From Spirosomataceae bacterium (lineage in GTDB: Bacteria; Bacteroidota; Bacteroidia; Cytophagales; Spirosomataceae): DNA of 47,273 bases. This document shows positions 16,057 through 24,378 of the stretch, piece by piece. Position 1 is the first letter of the stretch. Every line of letters begins with the position of its first letter. Position numbers and translations under genes: made by a program. The DNA lies in contig JAKONH010000377.1 of assembly GCA_022702045.1 (NCBI GenBank), forward strand, positions 1-47,273. The letters are read 5' to 3'. The notes below the pieces were generated by a model. It had not been told where the DNA came from. It made no database searches and worked only from the letters and a program-made list of their open reading frames with translations.

Positions 16057-18300
16057 GTGATTTACTCAACTCCTGACCTGATTACCTGTGACCAGGAACC
16101 CATTCATATACTGGGTCATATCCAGTCGCATGGTTATCTGGTCGCTATCCGCCTCGACGATTACCGAATCGTTCACGTAAGTGCCAATGTCGACGCTTTG
16201 TTCGGGCAATCCGCGGATGAACTGCTGAGTAAGCCTGTTGAGCAACTGTTTAGCCAGATTGGGGAGTCACCGGAAATACTGACGAGTCTGCTTGACGAGG
16301 GAAAACGTAAGCAGTCCTGGGACACGCTGAGCCCGTATCGTCTGTCGCTGAATGAGCAAATCTGGAACCTGATTCTGCACGAATACGATGGTATGATCGT
16401 TTTGGAATGGGAGCCGGTTGGTGATGCGTCGATGCTGCCGTACAACCAGCAATTGGTGTCACATGCGCTCAACGAAGTTCAGGCGAGTCAGACCTTATCG
16501 GCGCTGCTGGAGAATACCGCCCGGCGCATCAAGGAAATCATCGGGTTTGACCGGGTTATGGTATATCAGTTCGGCTCCGACTGGCACGGTATCGTGGTGG
16601 CCGAAGTAAAAGAGCCGCATCTCGAACCGTTTTTAGGACTCCATTATCCCGCTTCCGATATTCCCCGCCAGGCCCGGGAGCTGTACAAAAAGAATCTGGT
16701 GCGGCTTATCGCCGACGTAAATAGTGAGTCGTCGCCCATCCTGACGATCCCCGAATGGCCGGCCGACAAACCCCTCGATATGACGCATGCGGGTTTGCGA
16801 GCCGTGTCGCCGATGCACATCGAATACCTCAAAAACATGGGGGTATCGGCCTCGATGAGTCTATCGTTGATCTACCGGGGGGAGCTCTGGGGGCTGATTT
16901 CCTGTCACCACTATACCCCCCGGTTTGTCGACTATACCGTGCGGCAAACGGCGCAGTTCGTCAGTCAGCTGCTGTCGTCAGCACTTGAGTTCCGGCGCGG
17001 AGAAGAAAACCACCTGCAACGCGACCGAAGTCGCGAGGTTGGCCGGGTACTTCACGATCAGCTGGTCCTGCAATCCGATGTGGTCAAAGCGCTGACGACC
17101 CCGTCGACAACGGTGCTTGATCTGGTCGAAGCGGGTGGCGTAGTGCTACGGTTCAACGGGCAGCTTCATCAGCTGGGTAAAACACCCAGCGAACAGGAGA
17201 TCGTCGCGCTGACCGACTGGCTGAAAACCGTTGATAGTGATCCCGTCTGGCATACGAACAAGCTGGTTGACCATTATCCGCCGGCCCTTGAGTTCGCCAA
17301 CGTGGCCAGTGGGTTGCTGGCGGTGACGCTGTCGCACGAGCTGGACGAGTACGTTCTCTGGTTCCGGCCGGAGCAGGTGCAGCAGGTGACGTGGGCCGGT
17401 AATCCCGAAAAGCCGGTGACCGTCGATGCGGGTGGCCAACGACGCATCAGTCCCCGCGAAAGCTTTGCTGCCTGGGTAGAAATTGTTCGGGCAACGGCGG
17501 ACGAATGGTCAGAAACCGATGTTACGTCAGCGCTGAAACTGCGCGAAGATGTAATGCAGATCGTCAATAAGCAGGCAAATGAAGTACGGCTGCTGAACAA
17601 CCTGCTGAAAGAAGCGTATGACGAACTCGACGCGTTCAGCTATACCGTTTCTCACGACCTGCGTACCCCCCTGTCGTCCATTCGGTGCTCTTCGGAGATT
17701 CTGATTGAAGAATATGGCAAGGAGTTTGACGACGATGCGCGGGGCCTGCTCCAGAAAATCATCGATTCGTCGGACCGGATGCGTGCGCTGATCCGGCACA
17801 TCCTGTACTATTCCCGGATGGGGCGTCTGGAACTGAAGCGGCAATCAGTCGACATGAAAGGGTTGCTGAAACAGGTGCGGGAAGACGTCCTGCTCGACGA
17901 ACGAGGTCGTACACTAACCATCAATCTCGGCGATATGCCGCCTATTCAGGGTGATCCGACCATGATGCAGCAGGTGTTCCAGAACTTGCTGACCAATGCG
18001 GCCAAGTACACTCGCCCGGCCGATGACGCGCAGATTCAGATCGAAGGGGAAGTAACAGACGATAGCGTCGTATACCGCGTTAGCGACAATGGTATCGGCT
18101 TCGATATGAAACAGGCTGATCGCATGTTCGATCTGTTCAAGCGATTGGAAAATGCCCGGTCGTTTGAAGGAACAGGTGTCGGGCTTGCCGTAGTCAAACG
18201 GATTATCGACCGGCACGAGGGCAAGATATGGTTTAACTCTAAGCCGGGCGTCGAAACTACGTTCTGGGTTTCGTTTCCGAATACTGTAGCGGTGGCCTAA
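16057..18300 (+). CDS. bphP: Bacteriophytochrome histidine kinase
   Basis: The protein senses red/far-red light through bound biliverdin. Track numbering begins at TTG 15982; GTG 16057 (IYSTPDLITCDQEP) is the likelier start because about ten residues before the Cys is usual. The PAS domain carries the chromophore-binding Cys36 in LITCDQEPIH. The GAF domain has PASDIPRQ (Asp226), SPMHIEYLKNMGV (His279) and LISCHHY (His309). The PHY tongue has PRESF (491-495). The kinase has SYTVSHDLRTPLSSIR (His558) and HATPase boxes NLLTNAAKY, DNGIGF and FEGTGVGLAVV. All key residues are intact. Its stop overlaps the start of the response regulator by one base, with the heme oxygenase next. Confidence 0.95.
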   Translation: MIYSTPDLITCDQEPIHILGHIQSHGYLVAIRLDDYRIVHVSANVDALFGQSADELLSKPVEQLFSQIGESPEILTSLLDEGKRKQSWDTLSPYRLSLNEQIWNLILHEYDGMIVLEWEPVGDASMLPYNQQLVSHALNEVQASQTLSALLENTARRIKEIIGFDRVMVYQFGSDWHGIVVAEVKEPHLEPFLGLHYPASDIPRQARELYKKNLVRLIADVNSESSPILTIPEWPADKPLDMTHAGLRAVSPMHIEYLKNMGVSASMSLSLIYRGELWGLISCHHYTPRFVDYTVRQTAQFVSQLLSSALEFRRGEENHLQRDRSREVGRVLHDQLVLQSDVVKALTTPSTTVLDLVEAGGVVLRFNGQLHQLGKTPSEQEIVALTDWLKTVDSDPVWHTNKLVDHYPPALEFANVASGLLAVTLSHELDEYVLWFRPEQVQQVTWAGNPEKPVTVDAGGQRRISPRESFAAWVEIVRATADEWSETDVTSALKLREDVMQIVNKQANEVRLLNNLLKEAYDELDAFSYTVSHDLRTPLSSIRCSSEILIEEYGKEFDDDARGLLQKIIDSSDRMRALIRHILYYSRMGRLELKRQSVDMKGLLKQVREDVLLDERGRTLTINLGDMPPIQGDPTMMQQVFQNLLTNAAKYTRPADDAQIQIEGEVTDDSVVYRVSDNGIGFDMKQADRMFDLFKRLENARSFEGTGVGLAVVKRIIDRHEGKIWFNSKPGVETTFWVSFPNTVAVA

Positions 18301-18716
18301 TGACTGACGTACTTTACATAGAAGACAACGCCAACGAAGCGGACGTATTTACCCGGTTGATGCGAAAGAAACTGCAGTCAATCGAGTATAAAATTGCAAA
18401 CAGCGGTACGGAAATGTTGCAGTACCTGCGGGAGGCTGACGAACAGAACGATTGTTTGCCCCGGCTGATTCTGATGGATATCAACATGAACGGCATGAAT
18501 GGGTTTGATGTGATACGGGAGCTTCGGAATAACAACCGGACCCAGCTGGTGCCGATCATCGCATTCAGCACGTCCGACAGCCCAAACGATGTTCGGAGAG
18601 CATATCAGCTGGGAGTCAATGCCTACCTGATCAAACCCGGCGGGTATCAGTCGACCGGCGAATTACTGGAACGTACGTTTGCGTTCTGGCTGGCCGACAA
18701 CATTCGCTCTTACTAA
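18300..18716 (+). CDS. Single-domain response regulator (Rcp1-like), phytochrome partner
   Basis: A 138-residue stand-alone receiver domain. It has the acidic pair in YIEDN (residues 8-9), the phosphoacceptor Asp60 in LILMDINMNG, Thr/Ser in AFSTSDS (about 90) and Lys112 in LIKPGGY. The longer loop around NMNGMNGFD and the ending match the Rcp1-type regulators that dimerise and pair with phytochromes. The ATG overlaps the phytochrome stop (TAATG), so translation is probably coupled. There is no output domain, so the signal must pass to another protein by contact or phosphotransfer. It is the only receiver domain in the window despite four kinases. Confidence 0.92.
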   Translation: MTDVLYIEDNANEADVFTRLMRKKLQSIEYKIANSGTEMLQYLREADEQNDCLPRLILMDINMNGMNGFDVIRELRNNNRTQLVPIIAFSTSDSPNDVRRAYQLGVNAYLIKPGGYQSTGELLERTFAFWLADNIRSY

Positions 18717-18723
18717 TTACCCT

Positions 18724-19308
18724 GTGAACGAACTGGCTTCCCGACTTCGGTCGCACACAAAGGCGCTCCATGATGCCGTCGAGCAACGCCTGTATACCGA
18801 AACCATGCTGGCCGGTCAGCTAACGGCCGAACAGTACCGCCACCTGTTACGTATTCATTATCTGTTTCACCGTGATCTGGAAGCCGCCATCGACCGGCAT
18901 CCGGACTTCTTTGACACCTACCAGCCCGACAGTCGCCGAAAGACGCCGGCCTTGCTGGCCGATCTGGCGGTTACGCAGGAAGCGGTACCCGAAACAAAGT
19001 CAGTGGGTATGCGCGACTGGTCAGTCGATGCACTGTTAGGGGCTGCCTATGTCAGTGAAGGGTCAATGCTGGGTGTAACGCAGGTAGGACCGATGCTCAA
19101 AAAAAATCCGGCTGTGACTAGTTTGGGAGATAACATGCATTTCTACGCTGGCTACGGAGCCGATACAGGTCACAAATGGAAAGCATTCGGGCAACTGCTA
19201 AGCAAGGTGCCCACTGAGCGGCACGATGCCGTGGTAGCGGGTGCGGAAGCCGCTTTCCAGCGATACCAGCAGCTTTTTACGGAGACTCAAGTAACTTCTG
19301 AGGGGTAA
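18724..19308 (+). CDS. bphO: Biliverdin-producing heme oxygenase
   Basis: The track start (18679) overlaps the regulator; GTG 18724 gives MNELASRLRSHTKALHDAVE, placing the heme-ligand His at residue 16 as in bacterial BphO. The distal helix shows AAYVSEGSMLGVTQVGPML, with the flexible glycines over the heme, and FYAGYGADTGHKWKAF near the end. At 194 residues it is the usual size. It opens heme to biliverdin IXalpha, which is the chromophore of the phytochrome two genes upstream, so the three genes form a self-contained light-sensing operon. Only seven bases separate it from the regulator. It converges with the kinase at 19319, with ten bases between them. Confidence 0.93.
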   Translation: MNELASRLRSHTKALHDAVEQRLYTETMLAGQLTAEQYRHLLRIHYLFHRDLEAAIDRHPDFFDTYQPDSRRKTPALLADLAVTQEAVPETKSVGMRDWSVDALLGAAYVSEGSMLGVTQVGPMLKKNPAVTSLGDNMHFYAGYGADTGHKWKAFGQLLSKVPTERHDAVVAGAEAAFQRYQQLFTETQVTSEG

Positions 19309-19318
19309 TTACCAAGAA

Positions 19319-20848
19319 TCAGGCGGGTAGGTAAACGTCGAACGTACTTCCATGACCGGGGGTGCTCCGTACGTCGACAGCCCCCTCGTGACTCTCGGCG
19401 ACGCGCTGGGCGACGGCCAACCCAATGCCCGTTCCTTCGTAAAACTTACGTTCGTGCAGGCGTTGAAACAGCCGAAAAAGCTTGGCTCGATACTTCTCTA
19501 CGTCGAAACCAATTCCATTATCCGATACGGAGATTAGGTGATAGTCACGGTTGGGCTGAATCTTGAGCGTAGTCGGCAGCTTGTCTCGATCGATGCGCTG
19601 ACTGCTAACCCGAACGAGCGGTTGTTGATCAGTAGGCTGAAATTTGAGAGCGTTGGCAATCAAATTCTGAAACAACTGCCGCAGCCGCGATGAGTTGCCA
19701 GTAACGGTTGGCAGGAGGCCCACGTCGATAACGGCTTGCCGGTCGGCAATCAGCATATCCAGGTCAGTACGTACGTCGGCGACGACGGCGTTCAGGTCGA
19801 TTGGCCCGAAGGAAGCCTTATCGCTGGTAAGCCGGGAATAGTTCATCAGATCGCGAATCATCTGTTGCATACGCTGCGCCGATATTTGCAGCCGTTTACT
19901 CAGGTCTCGTTCTCCTTCGGACAGACTGTCGGCAAATTGATTCTGTAGTAAATCGCTGAATACCTGTATCTTTCGTAGTGGTTCCTGTAAGTCGTGAGAA
20001 GCTACCTGTGCGAACTGCGCCAGATCGAGATTCGACCGTTCGAGGTTTCGAATGGCTTCCTGCAGTGATTGGTTTTGCGTTTCAGCCCGCGTCAGAACGG
20101 CGCGAACCGCCGAACTGTTGTGCAGTGTCATGACAGCACTGCCAGCTGGCGTTCGGCTAATTTGCGTCGCATACCAGTTTGTTGGCGTCCCGTTACCAAC
20201 GAGCAGTTCGCCTTCATACGCATTTCCCGTTGTGACTACCGCGCTCAGGTGAGTGAACAGGGCTGGCTGGGCCGTGTGAATGGGCGACGACAAATACAGA
20301 CTGCCCGGTAGCGTTTTCCCGATTCGGGACCATATGATTTCAAACGACCGGTTCGCAAAAAGGAACGTAAAATTGGCGATCTGGCCTTGGCCGGTCGATT
20401 CAGAAAACGTTGGTTCGAGCAGGCAAAGCGCGTCGGGTAGTGTATGCAGCAGATCCGTGAGCGTCAGCTGGCTACCAACAATCGTGGCGGTCGTTTCTTC
20501 GCAGCGAAGGTGAATCTGATGCTCATATCTGTCGACGTATACGCTGTACGTTCGCGTAAGGCCGTCGAAATCGGCGCAGGAAACCGTGAAGTGCTGAAAT
20601 TGACCCGACCGGAAAGCTGTCAGACAATGACGGAGTAAATCGTTGAAATCTGCTGGGTTGAAAAAGTCAGTGTATCGCCTGTTGAGAAGTACCCGTGGAT
20701 TGACGCCCAAAAGTCGGGCTGTTGACGAATCAACGTTAACAAACAGAAGGTCGGTGGACTCATTCAGTAAATCGAAGACAGTACGCTCACCTTGGGTAGC
20801 ATAGCCAACCAGGCCGGGTGAAGTAGCAAACGCACTGGAATCGGTCAT
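19319..20848 (-). CDS. PAS-type sensor histidine kinase
   Basis: The 509-residue protein has two PAS-like sensor regions (about 20-120 and 130-245), a coiled linker, a DHp helix with FAQVASHDLQEPLRKIQ (His285) and an HATPase domain with NLIANALKF, SVSDNGIGF and FYEGTGIGLAVA. It has no membrane span and no receiver. The first PAS region is less canonical than in the sister kinases, so its ligand is unknown. It converges with the phytochrome operon, and its kinase core closely resembles those at 14072 and 26336, which suggests recent duplication. The response partner may be the receiver at 18300, but nothing in the sequence proves this. Confidence 0.9.
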   Translation of the reverse strand: MTDSSAFATSPGLVGYATQGERTVFDLLNESTDLLFVNVDSSTARLLGVNPRVLLNRRYTDFFNPADFNDLLRHCLTAFRSGQFQHFTVSCADFDGLTRTYSVYVDRYEHQIHLRCEETTATIVGSQLTLTDLLHTLPDALCLLEPTFSESTGQGQIANFTFLFANRSFEIIWSRIGKTLPGSLYLSSPIHTAQPALFTHLSAVVTTGNAYEGELLVGNGTPTNWYATQISRTPAGSAVMTLHNSSAVRAVLTRAETQNQSLQEAIRNLERSNLDLAQFAQVASHDLQEPLRKIQVFSDLLQNQFADSLSEGERDLSKRLQISAQRMQQMIRDLMNYSRLTSDKASFGPIDLNAVVADVRTDLDMLIADRQAVIDVGLLPTVTGNSSRLRQLFQNLIANALKFQPTDQQPLVRVSSQRIDRDKLPTTLKIQPNRDYHLISVSDNGIGFDVEKYRAKLFRLFQRLHERKFYEGTGIGLAVAQRVAESHEGAVDVRSTPGHGSTFDVYLPA

Positions 20849-21004
20849 CGGGCGAGAAGAGGTACGAACCTGGCTTGGGTTGCCCGTTCAGACGGTAGAG
20901 TAGTAGATCGGAACAGTAAACGTAACTGCCTGAGCTTATAATAACTCGTAAAAAACACAAACGTTTTTTTATGGGCCGCATTCGCCCCTTAGCGTCATGG
21001 CTGA

Positions 21005-21012
21005 TACCTTTG
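21005..21012 (+). promoter_or_regulatory. TAnnTTTG -7 element for the GT2 gene
   Basis: TACCTTTG matches the Bacteroidota -7 consensus exactly and lies 43 bases before the ATG of the glycosyltransferase, in an otherwise non-coding gap. No clear -33 TTG box at the ideal distance is seen. Confidence 0.5.
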
Positions 21013-21055
21013 CAATTAACCATTTGTAAAAAGAAGGTGGCCGTTGAGGGTACAT

Positions 21056-21991
21056 ATGGAGTTGACAGTCGTAATTCCCGTCTATAACAGTGAACAGACG
21101 ATTGGACCACTGGTTGACCGGCTGCACGATTGCCTGTCAACCCGGTTGCTGGAAGTCATTCTGGTCAATGACGGTAGCGCTGACCGGTCCGATCTGGTGT
21201 GCGATCAACTTGCCAATCGATATCCGACCGTGCGGGCGATTACGTTGCGCCGGAACTTCGGTGAATTCAACGCCGTGCTGTGCGGACTGATATACGCACG
21301 GGGGGGGTATACGGCGATCATCGATGACGACTTTCAAAACCCACCCGAAGCCATTCTGACGTTGCTCGATGTTGCCGTTGCGGGGCAGTATGACGTAGTG
21401 TACAGTCGGTATGCGCATAAACAACATCATTGGTTTCGTAACATGGGTAGCTGGCTGGTCAATACGCTGACGACGGCTTCACTGGGTAAACCGCGCGACT
21501 TATACCTGTCCAGTTTCAAACTGATCCGGCGCGAGGTTGTCGACGAAATCGTGCGGTATCAGGGACCGTATCCATATATCGATGGGCTGATTTTCCGGGT
21601 TACCCGTCACGTAACGAGTGTTGTCGTACCGCACATGACCCGCTCGGAAGGGCAGTCGGGCTACACGACTCGCAAGCTGGTTAGCCTATTTCTCAACGTG
21701 TTCATCGGCTATTCGCTCTGGCCCATTCGCCTGTTTACGGGCTTCGGGCTGGGCCTGACGCTATTGGCTGGTTTGCTGGGGCTGGTTCTGCTTGTTGTTG
21801 GGTTGAGCCGTGATGTCGGCGTAGCGGGTTGGCTGCTCGTTGGCTGGATGGTCATGCTGGGGCTAGGGCTGCAGCTGTTGTTTCTGGGCGTGTTGGGAGA
21901 GTACCTTGGCAAGCTGTTTATGAGTCAGAGCGGGTTACCCGCGTTCGTTGTCCGGTCGGACTCGGCTATAGACGAAAGAAGAAAGACGTGA
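21056..21991 (+). CDS. GT2 polyprenyl-phosphate glycosyltransferase-like protein
   Basis: ATG 21056 (MELTVVIPVYNSEQTI) is preferred over the TTG at 21044. The N-terminal GT-A domain (1-220) has the nucleotide-binding VVIPVYN, the DxD-type site IIDDDFQNPPEAI, and SSFKLIRREVVDEI. Two membrane helices follow (about 225-290), as in the DPM1/GtrB/ArnC group that loads sugars onto undecaprenyl phosphate. Its donor sugar cannot be read from the sequence. It is followed by a methyltransferase gene on the same strand about 90 bases later. A joint role in surface glycan or lipid-linked sugar modification is an inference. Confidence 0.85.
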   Translation: MELTVVIPVYNSEQTIGPLVDRLHDCLSTRLLEVILVNDGSADRSDLVCDQLANRYPTVRAITLRRNFGEFNAVLCGLIYARGGYTAIIDDDFQNPPEAILTLLDVAVAGQYDVVYSRYAHKQHHWFRNMGSWLVNTLTTASLGKPRDLYLSSFKLIRREVVDEIVRYQGPYPYIDGLIFRVTRHVTSVVVPHMTRSEGQSGYTTRKLVSLFLNVFIGYSLWPIRLFTGFGLGLTLLAGLLGLVLLVVGLSRDVGVAGWLLVGWMVMLGLGLQLLFLGVLGEYLGKLFMSQSGLPAFVVRSDSAIDERRKT

Positions 21992-22076
21992 GAAAAAAAA
22001 TAAGCGTCGCCATAGCCGGCAGATGACTTTCCATCTGTCACTTTCCTCTTTCTTCTAACCTCTTTTCACTTTCTTC
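21978..22076. repeat. Imperfect purine/pyrimidine inverted repeat
   Basis: The end of the glycosyltransferase gene is purine-rich (GAAGAAAG at 21978-21985, then GTGAGAAAA), and 60 bases later two CTTTCTTC copies appear (22048-22055 and 22069-22076). They can form a rough hairpin between the GT2 stop and the methyltransferase start. Its style recalls the perfect hairpin at 28334 and it may be a decayed terminator. Confidence 0.25.
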
Positions 22077-22082
22077 CCTGCA

Positions 22083-22844
22083 ATGATCGGTCTGACGGAT
22101 GAGTACCAGAAAATGTTTCAGGTCGAGCAGCAACTGTGGTGGTACCGGCAGTTACACGAACGCGTGGCTGCTGCGTTGACCGATCACTTTGGTAATCGAC
22201 GTGCTATCCGCGTGCTCGATGCTGGCTGCGGAACGGGCGGATTGCTAAACTATCTCCGCGACAAGGGCTACACAAACCTGACCGGTGTTGACGGGTCGGC
22301 TGATGCGGTTGCCTTTTGCCACGAACGGGGGCTAAACGTGTTGCTATTAAACCTGAACGATCTGACCGATCAATCGGAAACCGAGTTGTTCGATGCCGTA
22401 ATCTGCAACGATGTGTTCTGCTACATCGCGCCTGAACAGCTACCGATCTTGTTGCAACGGCTGATCGGGCGGCTGCGACCCGGTGGCATATTCGTCTCGA
22501 ACAATAACGCATTCAACGCATTTCGGGGGCAGCACGACTTGGCCGTCGGAAGTGAACGTCGATTTGTCCGGGCTGATCTGGAACCGTTGTTTCCGCCCGC
22601 TGGTCTCCGGTTACGCCAGTCGACTTACTGGAGTCTGGTGCTGTCACTACCAATTTTGGCGGTGCGGTTGCTCCAGCGACTCGAACTGGCCCTTGGGCGT
22701 AAACCTGATGTTGCTCGCTCCGACGTGTATTTACCCAATCGCTTGGTCAACGAAACGCTGTATCAGATAGCCCGAACGGAAAACCGACTGCTGCCCCGAA
22801 CCCCCTTCGGCAGTTCCTTGTTCCTGACAGGAGAACGCCTGTGA
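22083..22844 (+). CDS. Class I SAM-dependent methyltransferase
   Basis: A 253-residue protein of the Methyltransf_11/23 type. The SAM-binding motif I is VLDAGCGTGGLLNYL (about 45-59), motif II contains LTGVDGSADAVAFCHERG, and the post-motif region shows FDAVICNDVFCYIAPEQL and LRPGGIFVSNNNAF. The N-terminus EYQKMFQVEQQLWWYRQLHE is typical of methyltransferases acting on glycolipids or quinone-like substrates in Bacteroidota. A hydrophobic stretch near 180-200 (VLSLPILAVRLLQ) suggests membrane association. The neighbouring GT2 gene supports a lipid or glycan substrate, but the target is not identifiable. Confidence 0.82.
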   Translation: MIGLTDEYQKMFQVEQQLWWYRQLHERVAAALTDHFGNRRAIRVLDAGCGTGGLLNYLRDKGYTNLTGVDGSADAVAFCHERGLNVLLLNLNDLTDQSETELFDAVICNDVFCYIAPEQLPILLQRLIGRLRPGGIFVSNNNAFNAFRGQHDLAVGSERRFVRADLEPLFPPAGLRLRQSTYWSLVLSLPILAVRLLQRLELALGRKPDVARSDVYLPNRLVNETLYQIARTENRLLPRTPFGSSLFLTGERL

Positions 22845-22849
22845 GATGG

Positions 22850-22871
22850 GTAGCCTGAGCGTCTAGGCTAC
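22850..22871. terminator. Short hairpin after methyltransferase gene
   Basis: GTAGCCT (22850-22856) pairs with AGGCTAC (22865-22871) across an eight-base loop. It has no T-run, so it is a weak candidate terminator. Confidence 0.35.
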
Positions 22872-22896
22872 AAACTTGATACTGAAAACCAAATTT

Positions 22897-23490
22897 ATGT
22901 TTACTGGTATAGTTGAAACAACCGGCGTCGTGTCGGGTATTGAAGCGGAAGGAACCAACCTGACGTTTCGCATAGAAGCCGCTATCAGCGCCGAGTTGAA
23001 AATCGATCAGAGTGTTAGCCATAACGGCGTTTGCCTGACGGTAACGAGCGTCGCCGATGGGAGTTACACAGTTACGGCGGTCGATGAGACACTGAAAAAA
23101 ACCAATCTGGGGCTGCTGAAAACCGGCGATCTGGTGAATCTGGAACGGTGCATGCCTGCCAACGGCCGCTTCGACGGCCACATCGTACAGGGCCACGTCG
23201 ATCAGACGGGTACTTGTACCAACGTGCAGGATATGGACGGTAGCTGGCTGTTCGATTTTCAGTACGATCCGGCCGTCGCCGACAACGTAACCGTCGAGAA
23301 GGGCTCGATCTGTATCAACGGTGTCAGCCTGACGGTCTTTAACGCACACCCCGACGGTTTTCGGGTAACGATCATCCCGTATACATACGAGCATACCAGT
23401 TTCCGGACGCTGAAAGCGGGCGATACGGTGAACCTCGAATTCGATATCGTAGGGAAGTACATCAAAAAAATGCTGGTGGGCTATCGTTGA
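22897..23490 (+). CDS. ribE: Riboflavin synthase alpha chain
   Basis: The start at ATG 22897 (MFTGIVETTGVV) is fixed by the near-invariant MFTGIVE; the track start upstream is not real. The 197 residues form two lumazine-binding repeats: repeat 1 with SVSHNGVCLTVTSV and repeat 2 with SICINGVSLTVFNA. FDGHIVQGHVDQTG is the conserved centre. The enzyme turns two molecules of 6,7-dimethyl-8-ribityllumazine into riboflavin and a pyrimidine by-product in the cytosol. No other riboflavin genes and no FMN riboswitch are seen nearby, so the gene is isolated from its pathway, as is usual in Bacteroidota. Confidence 0.96.
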   Translation: MFTGIVETTGVVSGIEAEGTNLTFRIEAAISAELKIDQSVSHNGVCLTVTSVADGSYTVTAVDETLKKTNLGLLKTGDLVNLERCMPANGRFDGHIVQGHVDQTGTCTNVQDMDGSWLFDFQYDPAVADNVTVEKGSICINGVSLTVFNAHPDGFRVTIIPYTYEHTSFRTLKAGDTVNLEFDIVGKYIKKMLVGYR

Positions 23491-23565
23491 GGGCGGTAGT
23501 TTCTCGTTAGTTTTGAGACACACTACCCCGGCTCAACGGTCGGTATTCACGCACTGGCAACCTGA

Positions 23566-24342
23566 ATGGCTAAAATTAGTACCCGCTCATTCATCGATCT
23601 ATTGCTTCAGATCGGTATCATCGTCGCCGTTATTGCGGTGCTGTTTCTGGGCTTTTTCTTTGTTTATCTGCCGTATACGACCAATCACGGACAGACGATT
23701 ACCGTACCCGACGTGTCGAAACTGAGCATGGACGAGATGCGGAACATTCTGAATGACCGCAACCTGCGCTACGAAGTCACCGACTGCACGTTTGTAGCCG
23801 GAGCGCAGCCGCTGACTATCATCGAGCAGTACCCACGAGCCAACGCGAAAGTAAAGGAAGACCGGAAAATCTACCTGAAAGTAACCAAGCGTGTCGCCCC
23901 GATGGTTGCCATGCCGTCGCTGGTCGATATGATCGACCGGAGCGCCGTTCGAATGCTGGAATCGATGGGATTGCAGGAGGGCGACCGGACCTATGTTCCC
24001 GACGTAGCTAAGAATTCGGTGTTGCGTCAGCTTTACAACGGAAAAGAAATCGCAGCGGGCACACCCATACCCAAAGGTTCGAAGATCGATCTGGAGATTG
24101 GTGACGGACTGGGAAATACGATGTTCGACATTCCAAACGTTGTAGGGCTGCAACTCGATGAGGCCGAAGCGGCAATTCGGGGGTCCAACCTGAAAATCGG
24201 CACGAAAATTTCTGTTGACGATCCCGAGAAGGAAGTCGGAACGGTGGTTCGCCAGCGGCCCGAAGCCCGGCCCGGTGAGCGCATCCGCGTCGGCGAGACG
24301 ATGGACCTGTGGGTGGTGGGCCCCATCGAACCAAATCAATAG
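23566..24342 (+). CDS. PASTA-domain membrane protein
   Basis: A 258-residue protein with one N-terminal membrane helix (about 12-36, IGIIVAVIAVLFLGFFFVYL) and a periplasmic part with three PASTA domains at about 42-108, 110-180 and 183-253. Repeat signatures are TITVPDVSKLSMDEMRNIL, AMPSLVDMIDRSAVRMLESM and FDIPNVVGLQLDEAEAAIR. PASTA domains bind cell-wall muropeptides or beta-lactams in serine/threonine kinases and PBPs, but here no kinase or transpeptidase domain is attached. It may be a stand-alone wall-associated adaptor. It is followed 36 bases later by a T9SS cargo gene on the same strand. Confidence 0.87.
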   Translation: MAKISTRSFIDLLLQIGIIVAVIAVLFLGFFFVYLPYTTNHGQTITVPDVSKLSMDEMRNILNDRNLRYEVTDCTFVAGAQPLTIIEQYPRANAKVKEDRKIYLKVTKRVAPMVAMPSLVDMIDRSAVRMLESMGLQEGDRTYVPDVAKNSVLRQLYNGKEIAAGTPIPKGSKIDLEIGDGLGNTMFDIPNVVGLQLDEAEAAIRGSNLKIGTKISVDDPEKEVGTVVRQRPEARPGERIRVGETMDLWVVGPIEPNQ

Positions 24343-24378
24343 CACCTGTTTCCGACCCCACCCGGTCACACCTGTTCC

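Noticed and set aside
22845-22896. Possible FMN riboswitch before ribE
   Set aside because: Only 52 bases are available and they hold a simple short hairpin.
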